Shown here in pieces: positions 1 through 5,006 of a stretch of DNA of 5,060 nucleotides. Position 1 is the first letter of the stretch. Every line of letters starts with the position of its first letter. A program made the translations under genes and the position numbers. The DNA is from Thermoanaerobaculia bacterium. GTDB lineage: Bacteria > Acidobacteriota > Thermoanaerobaculia > Multivoradales > UBA5704. The notes under the pieces were generated by a model that was given only the letters and a program-made list of their open reading frames with translations, made no database searches and was not told the DNA's origin. The stretch spans positions 1-5,060 of the forward strand of contig JAICSG010000370.1 in the NCBI GenBank assembly GCA_025937035.1. Reading direction: 5' to 3'.

Positions 1-1199
1 ACGTGGGCCACGTAGTTGTCGCGGGTCACCGCCAGGGCATGGCGATAGAGCGCGACGCTGTCCCGCCAATAGCCTACCTGCACCCAGGTCGCCGCGGCGA
101 GGACGAGGAGGACGGCCGCGGTGGCGGGGATCAGGACGGCCCGGCGCTTCACAAGCTCTGAAATCCCCCAGACGACCGCCAGGAAGAGGCCGATCGAGGG
201 GAGATAGAGGTAGCGGTCCGCCATGGCCTGCCGGCCCACCTGGACGAGACCGATCACCGGCACCAGGGTCCCCAGGAACCAGAGCCAGCCGATCAGCAGC
301 CAGGGCTCCCGCCGCGCCCTCCAGGCGGCGAGCGCGGTGATCGCGATCAGCAGGAGGGCGGCGCCGAGGACCTTCCAGGCCGGGATCGCCAGCGGGATCG
401 GATAGAAGACCGCCAGATGGGTGGGCCAGAAGAGCTTGCCGAGGTAGGCAGCGTAGGCGACCAGGGCGTTGGCGGCGCGGAGGCTCCAGGGGACGACGTC
501 GAGCGGCGCCAGGCTCGTCTCCTGATAGCGGATCGTGATCACGCTCGACACCGCCGAGAGGGCCAGAAGGGGGAGCTTCTCGAGGATCAGGCGCCTCCAG
601 CCCAGGGAGAGGCGATCCAGGGGCCAGACGTCCAGCAGCAGGAGGGCGAACGGCAGGGTGACCACCATGGGCTTCGCCATCAATCCCAGGATCATCAGGA
701 GGGCCACGAGCCCATACCGGCCGGCCGACGGCTGGCGGGCGTAGCGGGCCCAGGCGCCCATGGCGAGGATCCAGAAGAGGGCGCTCAGCACGTCCTTGCG
801 CTCGGCCACCCAGGCCACGGACTCCACGTGGGTGGGATGGACCGCGAAGAGGGCCGCCACCGCCGCGCTCCGGCCCGCGGCGCCGGTCATGCGGCGCAGC
901 ACCTCGAAGAGGAGCAGAACGTCGGCCGGGTGCAGCAGCAGGCTGGTGGCGTGATGGCCGGCGGGAGCGAGGCCATAAAGCTGGCAGTCCAGCGTGTGGG
1001 AGAGCATCGTCAGCGGGTGCCAGTTGCTGGCGACCTTGGCGGTCATCGCCCAGGCTACCCCTGAGAGGGTGATCCCCTTGAGGACCCACGGCTGGGCGGT
1101 GACGTAGTAGGGGTCGTCGAGGTTGACGAAGCCGTTGCGGAGGGCCGGCAGCCAGGCCGCGAGGGTGAGGAGGACGAGCGCCGCGCGGGCTCCTACCAG
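1..1199 (-). CDS. TMTC-like multi-pass membrane protein with C-terminal TPR region (GT-C glycosyltransferase type), partial
   Basis: The open frame runs off the left edge; 399 residues are visible. They match the well-known bacterial 'tetratricopeptide repeat membrane protein' type that resembles eukaryotic TMTC proteins: NGFVNLDDPYYV (residues 22-33, with the acidic pair D28-D29 expected in the first extracytoplasmic loop), WHPLTMLSHTLD (60-71), GHH (81-83), HPTHVESVAWVAERKDVLSA (121-140), LMAKPMVVTLPFALLLLD (153-170) and ADRYLYLPSIGLF (327-339). Many hydrophobic segments lie between them, and YWRDSVALYRHALAV near 377-391 looks like the beginning of the TPR array lost at the edge. Family knowledge suggests a GT-C fold membrane enzyme using a lipid-linked sugar to modify exported proteins or polymers; substrate and catalysis are inferred. 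The start is uncertain. No ATG, GTG or TTG is in frame where the N-terminus should be, so I chose CTG at 1199, overlapping the upstream gene's stop. The alternatives are ATG 1046, which loses the DD motif, or GTG 1361, which adds about 54 arginine-rich residues. Confidence 0.85.
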   Translation of the reverse strand, partial: MVGARAALVLLTLAAWLPALRNGFVNLDDPYYVTAQPWVLKGITLSGVAWAMTAKVASNWHPLTMLSHTLDCQLYGLAPAGHHATSLLLHPADVLLLFEVLRRMTGAAGRSAAVAALFAVHPTHVESVAWVAERKDVLSALFWILAMGAWARYARQPSAGRYGLVALLMILGLMAKPMVVTLPFALLLLDVWPLDRLSLGWRRLILEKLPLLALSAVSSVITIRYQETSLAPLDVVPWSLRAANALVAYAAYLGKLFWPTHLAVFYPIPLAIPAWKVLGAALLLIAITALAAWRARREPWLLIGWLWFLGTLVPVIGLVQVGRQAMADRYLYLPSIGLFLAVVWGISELVKRRAVLIPATAAVLLVLAAATWVQVGYWRDSVALYRHALAVTRDNYVAH

Positions 1200-2290
1200 A
1201 CCTCGCGTTGCGCGCCCTCCTCGGCGCTCCTGCGCAGCAGGAGGGCGCGCCGCTTCTCGACGGCCTCGATCCAGAGGGGGACGAAGGCCACGAGGTCGCG
1301 CAGCACGGTGTCGATCTCGGAGAGCTGGGCGGCGATGCGGCGGCCGAAGGCGGCGTGGCACCAGATGAGATCGCGCACTCCCTGCTCCTTCTCGGCCGGC
1401 GAGGCGCCCACCCCCGCCTTGATCCCCTCGACCGCCTCCAGGGCCGCCGCGTGGAGGTCGAGCAGCAGGCGGCAGCGGTGAGGGATCTCGAAGGCGTGGC
1501 GGTCGAGGATCTCCATCTCGTAGAAGCGGACGCCGCGCAGGGCCAGCACCTCCTTGAGCTTGGGGGTGAGCCCGCTGAGCAGCACGTCGAGGAAGCCTGC
1601 GGTGGGCTCCCAGACGGCGAGCGACGGCACGATCTCGTCCCGCCGCACCAGACTGGCCACGGCGGTGACGTGCTCCTCGCGGGCGGCGTCCAGGCTCGCC
1701 AGGTAGTCGCGCAGGCGGACCAGGGTGGCGTGGAGCCACTCGGCCTCCTCGATGTCGCGCGGGAAGCGCCGGGAGAGGAAGTAGTCGGCGTCGTGCAGGC
1801 TCCGGGGGTCGGCCGCCATCACCTCGCCGAAGGTGTCGTTCAGGAAGGAGTGGATCTGGCCGATGGAGACGCAGAGGAGCTTGCGGACCTCGATGAGCTG
1901 GCCCGGAGGCACCTCGTCCGGGAAGCGGTCGAGCCCGCGCAGCACGTGGGATTCGAGCAGGGTCAGGGCCATGCCGGCGCTCTGGCGGGCCTCCTCCAGC
2001 CGGGGGATGGGAGAGGGGGCCTCCAGCAGCGGCGCGAGTTGGGCACGGATCAGGTGGGCGACCTGGCGGACCTTGCTCCAGATGTCCAGCAGCCGCTCGG
2101 GCGAGCAATGCAGCAGGGCGTAGTTGCTCTCCAGCACCCCTTCGATCAGCCGGATGCATCCCAGGTACGAGCGGATGCGGGGGTTCTGGTAGTTGACCCG
2201 CTCCAGCGCCCAGTCGAGGGCCGTGACCCCGTCCGGAAGAGGGACCTGTTGATTGCCGACCAGGATGACGTGCCGGGGCTTGGGGCTCAT
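1193..2290 (-). CDS. Hypothetical cytoplasmic, largely helical protein (365 aa)
   Basis: I do not recognise this protein. The start is placed at ATG 2290 because GGAG lies 7 bases upstream of it and the protein then opens MSPKPRHVILVGNQQVPLPD, a natural beta-hairpin-like N-terminus. The longer frame from ATG 2440 adds 50 proline/arginine-rich residues that run across the divergent sigma-54 promoter and look spurious. There is no signal peptide and no membrane segment. After the short beta-like N-terminus (residues 5-25) the chain is predicted by eye to be mostly amphipathic helices, including LLESHVLRGLDRFP (111-124), EEAEWLHATLVRLRDYLASL (171-190) and a charged C-terminal helix around 340-360 (EAVEKRRALLLRRSAEE). 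No catalytic motif, Cys-x-x-Cys pair or nucleotide-binding loop is visible. Its TAG stop overlaps the likely start of the TMTC-like gene, so the two probably form an operon, and a scaffold or regulatory role for the membrane protein is possible but unproven. Confidence 0.8.
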   Translation of the reverse strand: MSPKPRHVILVGNQQVPLPDGVTALDWALERVNYQNPRIRSYLGCIRLIEGVLESNYALLHCSPERLLDIWSKVRQVAHLIRAQLAPLLEAPSPIPRLEEARQSAGMALTLLESHVLRGLDRFPDEVPPGQLIEVRKLLCVSIGQIHSFLNDTFGEVMAADPRSLHDADYFLSRRFPRDIEEAEWLHATLVRLRDYLASLDAAREEHVTAVASLVRRDEIVPSLAVWEPTAGFLDVLLSGLTPKLKEVLALRGVRFYEMEILDRHAFEIPHRCRLLLDLHAAALEAVEGIKAGVGASPAEKEQGVRDLIWCHAAFGRRIAAQLSEIDTVLRDLVAFVPLWIEAVEKRRALLLRRSAEEGAQREVW

Positions 2291-2351
2291 GAGACGACTC
2301 CGCGCGGGAGGGTACCACCGAGCGGGGGAAAGGGGGAGGCCCGCCCGAATC

Positions 2352-2367
2352 TGGCACGTCCCTTGCT
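2352..2367 (+). promoter_or_regulatory. Sigma-54 (RpoN) -24/-12 promoter of the 2444 lipoprotein gene
   Basis: The 16 bases TGGCACGTCCCTTGCT match the sigma-54 consensus TGGCACR-N4-TTGCW at every defined position. The invariant GG (2353-2354) and GC (2365-2366) are separated by exactly 10 bases. Transcription would begin near 2378, giving a leader of about 66 bases before ATG 2444. RNA polymerase with sigma-54 needs an AAA+ enhancer-binding protein; I could not see a convincing paired activator site upstream, although one could lie inside the divergent gene. Confidence 0.85.
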
Positions 2368-2413
2368 CAATGGGGGGTGACGCAGTTCTGACGGTCCATT
2401 CAGGGCCGGCATC

Positions 2414-2435
2414 CGAGCCGCAGGGCTCGAAGGAG
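2414..2435 (+). promoter_or_regulatory. Leader hairpin abutting the Shine-Dalgarno of the 2444 gene
   Basis: CGAGCC (2414-2419) and GGCTCG (2424-2429) form a 6-bp GC-rich stem with a GCAG tetraloop. The ribosome-binding sequence AAGGAG (2430-2435) follows with no gap, 8 bases before ATG 2444. The hairpin could stabilise the leader or tune ribosome access. The Shine-Dalgarno itself is strong and fixes the start; the regulatory role of the hairpin is inference. Confidence 0.5.
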
Positions 2436-2443
2436 AACAACTC

Positions 2444-3019
2444 ATGAAATCGACCAAGCTTTTAGCGTTGTTCCTGGTCTCCCTGCTGCCCATGGCGGCC
2501 TGTAAGGGGCACGAGGCAGACAACACGGCCGATACCGCGGTCAGCACCCAGAACGCGGCCACCGCGCCGGCCGACCAGACCTCTCAATCGACGTCGGGCG
2601 CGGTCACCCAGACCACCGAGCACGAGATCGCGGGCACCAGCAACCCCAACGATCTCAACCCGGTGAAGGCGCAGACGATGATCGACGACGTGACGATCGG
2701 CCACAAGGTGGTCGACGGCACGATCCCTCAGGCCGACCAGGGGGACGACTTCGCTCCCGGCCAGCCCATCTACATCACGATGAAGGTGGCCGACGTGCCG
2801 GCGACCTCCAAGGTCAAGGTGGCCTGGTTCGGCCCGGGCGACGCGAAGATCTCCGACGAGGAGAAGTCGGTGCCGACGGGCGCCAAGTACCTCAGCTTCT
2901 CGCAGACCAAGACCAGCTCCTGGGCCAAGGGCGACTACAAGGCCGAGGTCTGGATCGGCGACGAGAAGGTCAACACCCAGCACTTCAACGTCACGGACAA
3001 GAGCAAGGCGGGCAAGTAA
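2444..3019 (+). CDS. Sigma-54-controlled lipoprotein with Thr/Ala/Gln linker and beta-sandwich-like domain (191 aa)
   Basis: The N-terminus is a lipoprotein signal: MKSTK, a hydrophobic stretch, then PMAAC with C20 as the lipidated cysteine. A low-complexity linker rich in Thr, Ala, Gln and Asp (about residues 21-75) leads to a domain at roughly 78-184. This domain alternates beta-like stretches, for example IYITMKVADVP (109-119), KVKVAWFGPGD (123-133) and GDYKAEVWIGDEKVNTQHFNV (163-183, about 20 residues), with tryptophans at 128, 160 and 170. The last stretch has the form of an Ig-like beta-sandwich edge ('W..G.Y..EV..G...V....F.V'), so an extracytoplasmic binding or accessory role is likely; ligand and function are unknown. 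AAGGAG lies 8 bases before the ATG. A perfect sigma-54 promoter precedes the gene and an intrinsic terminator follows 36 bases after the stop, so it is probably monocistronic and induced by an enhancer-dependent signal such as envelope or nutrient stress (inference). Confidence 0.88.
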   Translation: MKSTKLLALFLVSLLPMAACKGHEADNTADTAVSTQNAATAPADQTSQSTSGAVTQTTEHEIAGTSNPNDLNPVKAQTMIDDVTIGHKVVDGTIPQADQGDDFAPGQPIYITMKVADVPATSKVKVAWFGPGDAKISDEEKSVPTGAKYLSFSQTKTSSWAKGDYKAEVWIGDEKVNTQHFNVTDKSKAGK

Positions 3020-3055
3020 ACCGTCTCCGCTTCGAAATAGCCTTTTCTTTCTCCC

Positions 3056-3102
3056 ACGGTAACGGCGGCGCGGGGCGTGCCCGCGCCGCCGTTACCGTTT
3101 TT
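3056..3102 (+). terminator. Intrinsic terminator of the 2444 lipoprotein gene
   Basis: A perfect 19-bp stem (3056-3074 with 3080-3098) closes on a 5-base loop, GCGTG, and runs into five T residues (3098-3102). It lies 36 bases after the TAA stop. The opposite strand has no T-tract after the stem (GGGAGAAAG follows), so it acts mainly on plus-strand transcripts. Confidence 0.93.
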
Positions 3103-3153
3103 GATCGATGGGATGCGATGGAAACAATTTGTTTACAAAGCCTTTCGGGCACG

Positions 3154-3181
3154 AAAAAGGCGGGGATCGCTCCCCGCCTTT
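3154..3181 (-). terminator. Intrinsic terminator of the 3204 lipoprotein gene
   Basis: On the minus strand an 11-bp stem (3181-3171 with 3166-3156; AAAGGCGGGGA pairing with TCCCCGCCTTT) with a 4-base loop ends in a run of five T (3158-3154). It lies 22 bases beyond the TGA stop at 3204-3206. The plus strand shows no T-tract after the stem, so it serves the minus-strand gene. Confidence 0.9.
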
Positions 3182-3203
3182 CCGCGTCCCCTTTGAAGGG
3201 TTT

Positions 3204-3476
3204 TCATTTCGGCGGTTTCACGTCCACCGTGGGAACCTTGACGTCCTTCTTCTCGGTCTGGACGGTCGGCACGGTGACCTCCCGCTTCTCGCTGCCCACC
3301 GACACCGTCGGGGTCTGCACGTCGTACTTCGGGAGCTGCCCGCCCTTCGCGCTCACCTCGACCTCAGGCATCTTGCCTTCCTGCGTCTTGGTCACCTTGC
3401 AGCCGGTCATCGGGACCGCCAGCAAGGCGGCGCCGAGCAACAACGGCGCTACCGATTTCCTGGAATTGAGAGCCAT
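3204..3476 (-). CDS. Small Val/Lys-rich lipoprotein of unknown function (90 aa)
   Basis: The protein begins MALNSRKS, followed by a hydrophobic segment (residues 9-22) and the lipobox-like PMTGC with C26 as the likely lipidated residue; Met at the -3 position is slightly unusual. The start at ATG 3476 is fixed by a perfect AAGGAGG (3488-3482) five bases upstream; the in-frame GTG at 3500 would place that site inside the gene. The mature 65-residue chain has no cysteine besides C26 and no helix-rich region. It is built of alternating Val and charged residues with a loose repeat around 'VPTV': TPTVSVGSEKREVTVPTV, then QTEKKDVKVPTVDVKPPK. This suggests an extended, beta-rich or unstructured, lysine-rich tail that could contact polyanions or peptidoglycan (speculative). 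I do not recognise a named family. It has its own terminator and a sigma-54-like promoter within the divergent hydrolase gene. Confidence 0.87.
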   Translation of the reverse strand: MALNSRKSVAPLLLGAALLAVPMTGCKVTKTQEGKMPEVEVSAKGGQLPKYDVQTPTVSVGSEKREVTVPTVQTEKKDVKVPTVDVKPPK

Positions 3477-3481
3477 GGGAG

Positions 3482-3488
3482 CCTCCTT
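3482..3488 (-). promoter_or_regulatory. Shine-Dalgarno of the 90-aa lipoprotein gene
   Basis: AAGGAGG on the minus strand, five bases before ATG 3476. This is the strongest ribosome-binding site in the window; it decides for ATG 3476 over the in-frame GTG 3500 and suggests high translation. Confidence 0.85.
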
Positions 3489-3535
3489 GTCTATACTCAC
3501 CTTCTTGTCGGTTGGTTCGTACTGCTAAGCGGGAG

Positions 3536-4297
3536 ATGAAGGTGCAAAGACCATTCCAAGTCTGGTCATTGAAATATTTTCTTGGCGCCGCCGCCCTGCT
3601 GCTCCTCGCGGGCTGCGTCCGGCTGCGCCCGGCCACCGTGCCGCTGCGCACGGTGAGCTATCCGGGGAGCGGCCATCCGCGGACACTCGTGGTGCTCCTC
3701 CCTGGCCGGCGGGACCGCCCGGAGGATTTCGGCCGGGAGCACTTTCCGGAGATCGCGGCCCGCGCGGGGGCGGACGTCGACATGATCGCGGTGGACGCCC
3801 ACCTCGCCTACTACTACAACCGCACCATCGTCGAGCGGTTGCGGGAGGACGTCATCGCTCCGGCGCGCCAGCGCTACGACCGCATCTGGCTGATGGGGAT
3901 CTCGATCGGCGGCACCGGCACGCTCCTCTATGCCCAGCAGCATCCCGAGGACCTGAACGGCCTCGTGGTCTTCGCGGCGTACCTGGGCGACGACCCGCTG
4001 ATCCAGGAGATCTCGGCCGCCGGAGGCGTCCGGGGCTGGAAGCCGCCGGAGCCCCTGGCGCCGGACGACTTCCAGCGTCACGTCTGGGTCTGGCTGAAGG
4101 GCTATGCGAACGGAGCGGAGGGGAGGCTCCCGCTCTACCTGGGCTGGGGCCGGAGCGACGGCTTCGCCAAGGCGAACGGCCTGGCGGCCCAGGCGCTGCC
4201 TCCCGGGCGCGCCTTCACCGCCCCGGGCGGGCACGGGTGGCGGGCCTGGAGGAATCTGTGGGAGCAGTTTGTGCGGACGGGGGCGCTGTCCAAATGA
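3536..4297 (+). CDS. Lipoprotein alpha/beta hydrolase (putative esterase, 253 aa)
   Basis: A short positively charged N-terminus and hydrophobic stretch end in LLLLAGC, with C27 as the probable lipidated cysteine, so the enzyme should be anchored at the envelope. The alpha/beta hydrolase signature is clear: TLVVLLPGRRD (50-60) with the strand-turn forming the oxyanion region, the nucleophile elbow GISIGG (121-126) with Ser123, a candidate acid Asp208 in GWGRSDGF, and His233 in PGGHGWRAW. Order and spacing fit a serine hydrolase; the substrate (ester, lipid or acylated sugar) is not revealed. Start choice: ATG 3536 has GGGAG immediately adjacent, whereas GTG 3542 has the same GGGAG at a better 6-base spacing and is a real alternative. 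TTG 3512 is possible but has no good ribosome site. The gene has no terminator: its TGA touches the stop codon of the convergent gene. Its 5' end carries the promoter of the divergent lipoprotein gene. Confidence 0.88.
   Translation: MKVQRPFQVWSLKYFLGAAALLLLAGCVRLRPATVPLRTVSYPGSGHPRTLVVLLPGRRDRPEDFGREHFPEIAARAGADVDMIAVDAHLAYYYNRTIVERLREDVIAPARQRYDRIWLMGISIGGTGTLLYAQQHPEDLNGLVVFAAYLGDDPLIQEISAAGGVRGWKPPEPLAPDDFQRHVWVWLKGYANGAEGRLPLYLGWGRSDGFAKANGLAAQALPPGRAFTAPGGHGWRAWRNLWEQFVRTGALSK
3543..3558 (-). promoter_or_regulatory. Sigma-54-like -24/-12 promoter of the 90-aa lipoprotein gene
   Basis: On the minus strand the sequence reads TGGAATGGTCTTTGCA, against the consensus TGGCACR-N4-TTGCW. The invariant GG and GC are present with the exact 10-base spacing, and the whole TTGCA element and the A and G of the -24 half agree; the two mismatches are C to A and C to T in the -24 half. 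Predicted transcription start is near 3532, giving a leader of about 55 bases before ATG 3476, similar to the leader of the facing sigma-54 gene. The element sits within codons 3-8 of the divergent hydrolase gene. Confidence 0.6.
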
Positions 4298-4918
4298 TCA
4301 CGCCCGCGCCCGGCGGCGGGGGGCGGCGAGGGTGACGTAGGTCAGCTCGCGGTCCTCGCGGGCGGCGCGCAGGAGCATGCCGCCGCGCTTCATGTCGCCG
4401 GCCCCCGCGAAGTCGCGCGGGAAGAGCAGGCGGTCGCCGAAGGTGGGGAGGAGGAGGTCCACGTACTTGCCGGTGGCCACGCTCCCCAGGAGCACCACCC
4501 AGGCGTCCGGGGCCAGATCCCGGAGCTGCTCCACGTGCTTCTTCATCGGCGCGCAGTAGGCGCGGCTCTTGAGGTCGACCGGAGTGCGGCGGAGCTTCTT
4601 CATCTCCTCCGGCGTGATCCGCCAGCTCGGCGGCACCAGCCCGAAGCCGGGCGCGATCACCAGGATGCCGTCGTCCGGCGTGCCGAGGGAGAGCCCCGGA
4701 GGTGGGTCCGTGAAGTGGCGGGCGTAGGTGATCTTCCCCCGGAAGTAGAGCGAGCTCATGAAGGTGAACGCCTCCTCGATCGTCACCCCCTCGGGCCCCC
4801 GGTAGCGCTGGGCGGCCCCGAACCCGGCCCGCGGCGAGGTGAGCTGCTGGGCCCGCAGGCCGTCCGTGGTGGCCGGGGAGAGGAGGAAGATGCGGGGGCG
4901 AGGGTCGGAGACTTCCAT
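4298..4918 (-). CDS. Conserved-looking cytoplasmic protein of unknown function (206 aa)
   Basis: There is no signal peptide and no membrane segment. I recognise the style of an uncharacterised bacterial family but cannot name a function. Visible blocks are RIFLLSPATTDGLRAQQL (9-26), EEAFTFMSSLYFRGKITYA (48-66), GILVIAPGFGLVPP (84-97), VVLLGSVATGKYVDLLLPTF (141-160) and FPRDFAGAGDMKRGGMLLR (166-184). The GSVATGKYVD segment after a hydrophobic strand resembles a glycine-rich loop, but it is not a classical Walker A (GxxxxGK[ST]), since Lys is followed by Tyr. The protein ends in an arginine-rich tail (RRRARA). ATG 4918 is preferred because the strand RIFLLSPA then follows directly; ATG 4954 would add 12 residues (MRNLPTLVLSFR). 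Neither start has a good Shine-Dalgarno, so translation may be weak or leaderless. The stop codon abuts that of the convergent hydrolase. A G-quadruplex-rich repeat lies upstream. Confidence 0.82.
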   Translation of the reverse strand: MEVSDPRPRIFLLSPATTDGLRAQQLTSPRAGFGAAQRYRGPEGVTIEEAFTFMSSLYFRGKITYARHFTDPPPGLSLGTPDDGILVIAPGFGLVPPSWRITPEEMKKLRRTPVDLKSRAYCAPMKKHVEQLRDLAPDAWVVLLGSVATGKYVDLLLPTFGDRLLFPRDFAGAGDMKRGGMLLRAAREDRELTYVTLAAPRRRARA

Positions 4919-4972
4919 GCGGAAAGAGAGAACTAAAGTGGGGAGGTTCCGCATTCCCGTTACGAGTCCTCA

Positions 4973-5006
4973 CCCCTGCCCCTCTCCCGTCCCCTCCCGC
5001 CCTCCC
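4973..5006 (-). other. G-quadruplex motif cluster upstream of the 206-aa gene
   Basis: On the minus strand GGGAGGGCGGGAGGGG (5006-4991) has four G-runs separated by single-base loops (A, C, A), the most stable class of G4 motif known in vitro. Further runs follow at 4988-4986, 4982-4979 and 4976-4973, making seven in all. It lies about 55-90 bases upstream of ATG 4918 on the coding strand, so it could fold in promoter DNA or leader RNA of that gene. Confidence 0.65.

Noticed and set aside
417..1064. Plus-strand open frame (215 codons) inside the TMTC-like gene
   Set aside because: The minus strand encodes unmistakable family motifs across the same bases; the plus frame is low-complexity Gly/Gln/His/Glu.
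1208..2380. Long plus-strand open frame (390 codons) opposite the 365-residue gene
   Set aside because: It is rich in Gly, Glu, Gln and His with no domain. It is antisense to a gene with a good start and natural composition, and is typical of a GC-rich shadow frame.
2291..2440. Upstream extension of the 365-residue gene to ATG 2440
   Set aside because: The added 50 residues are Pro/Arg-rich, would cross the sigma-54 promoter and leader of the divergent gene, and ATG 2290 has a well-spaced GGAG.
2462..2983. Minus-strand open frame (173 codons) opposite the 191-residue lipoprotein
   Set aside because: It is an Arg/Leu/Gly/Val-rich shadow; the plus frame has a signal peptide, lipobox, ribosome site, promoter and terminator.
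3154..3181. The 3154-3181 hairpin as a plus-strand terminator or end of a small RNA from the intergenic gap
   Set aside because: On the plus strand the stem is followed by CCGCGTCC, with no T-tract; the five Ts lie on the minus-strand side only.
3466..3497. Possible sigma-70 promoter for the hydrolase: TTGAGA (3466-3471) and TATACT (3492-3497)
   Set aside because: Each hexamer is a 5/6 match, but the 20-base spacer is too long for a typical sigma-70 promoter and there is no TGn extension. It may still be a weak promoter, but I would not annotate it.
3108..3539. Plus-strand open frames across the 90-residue lipoprotein gene
   Set aside because: They start inside the intergenic gap between terminators, have no ribosome site, and are antisense to a gene with a perfect AAGGAGG, lipobox and terminator.
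4215..4973. Minus-strand open frame (252 codons) overlapping both convergent genes at the right
   Set aside because: It is a Pro/Arg/Gly/His-rich shadow that overlaps the 206-residue gene in another frame and the hydrolase 3' end.
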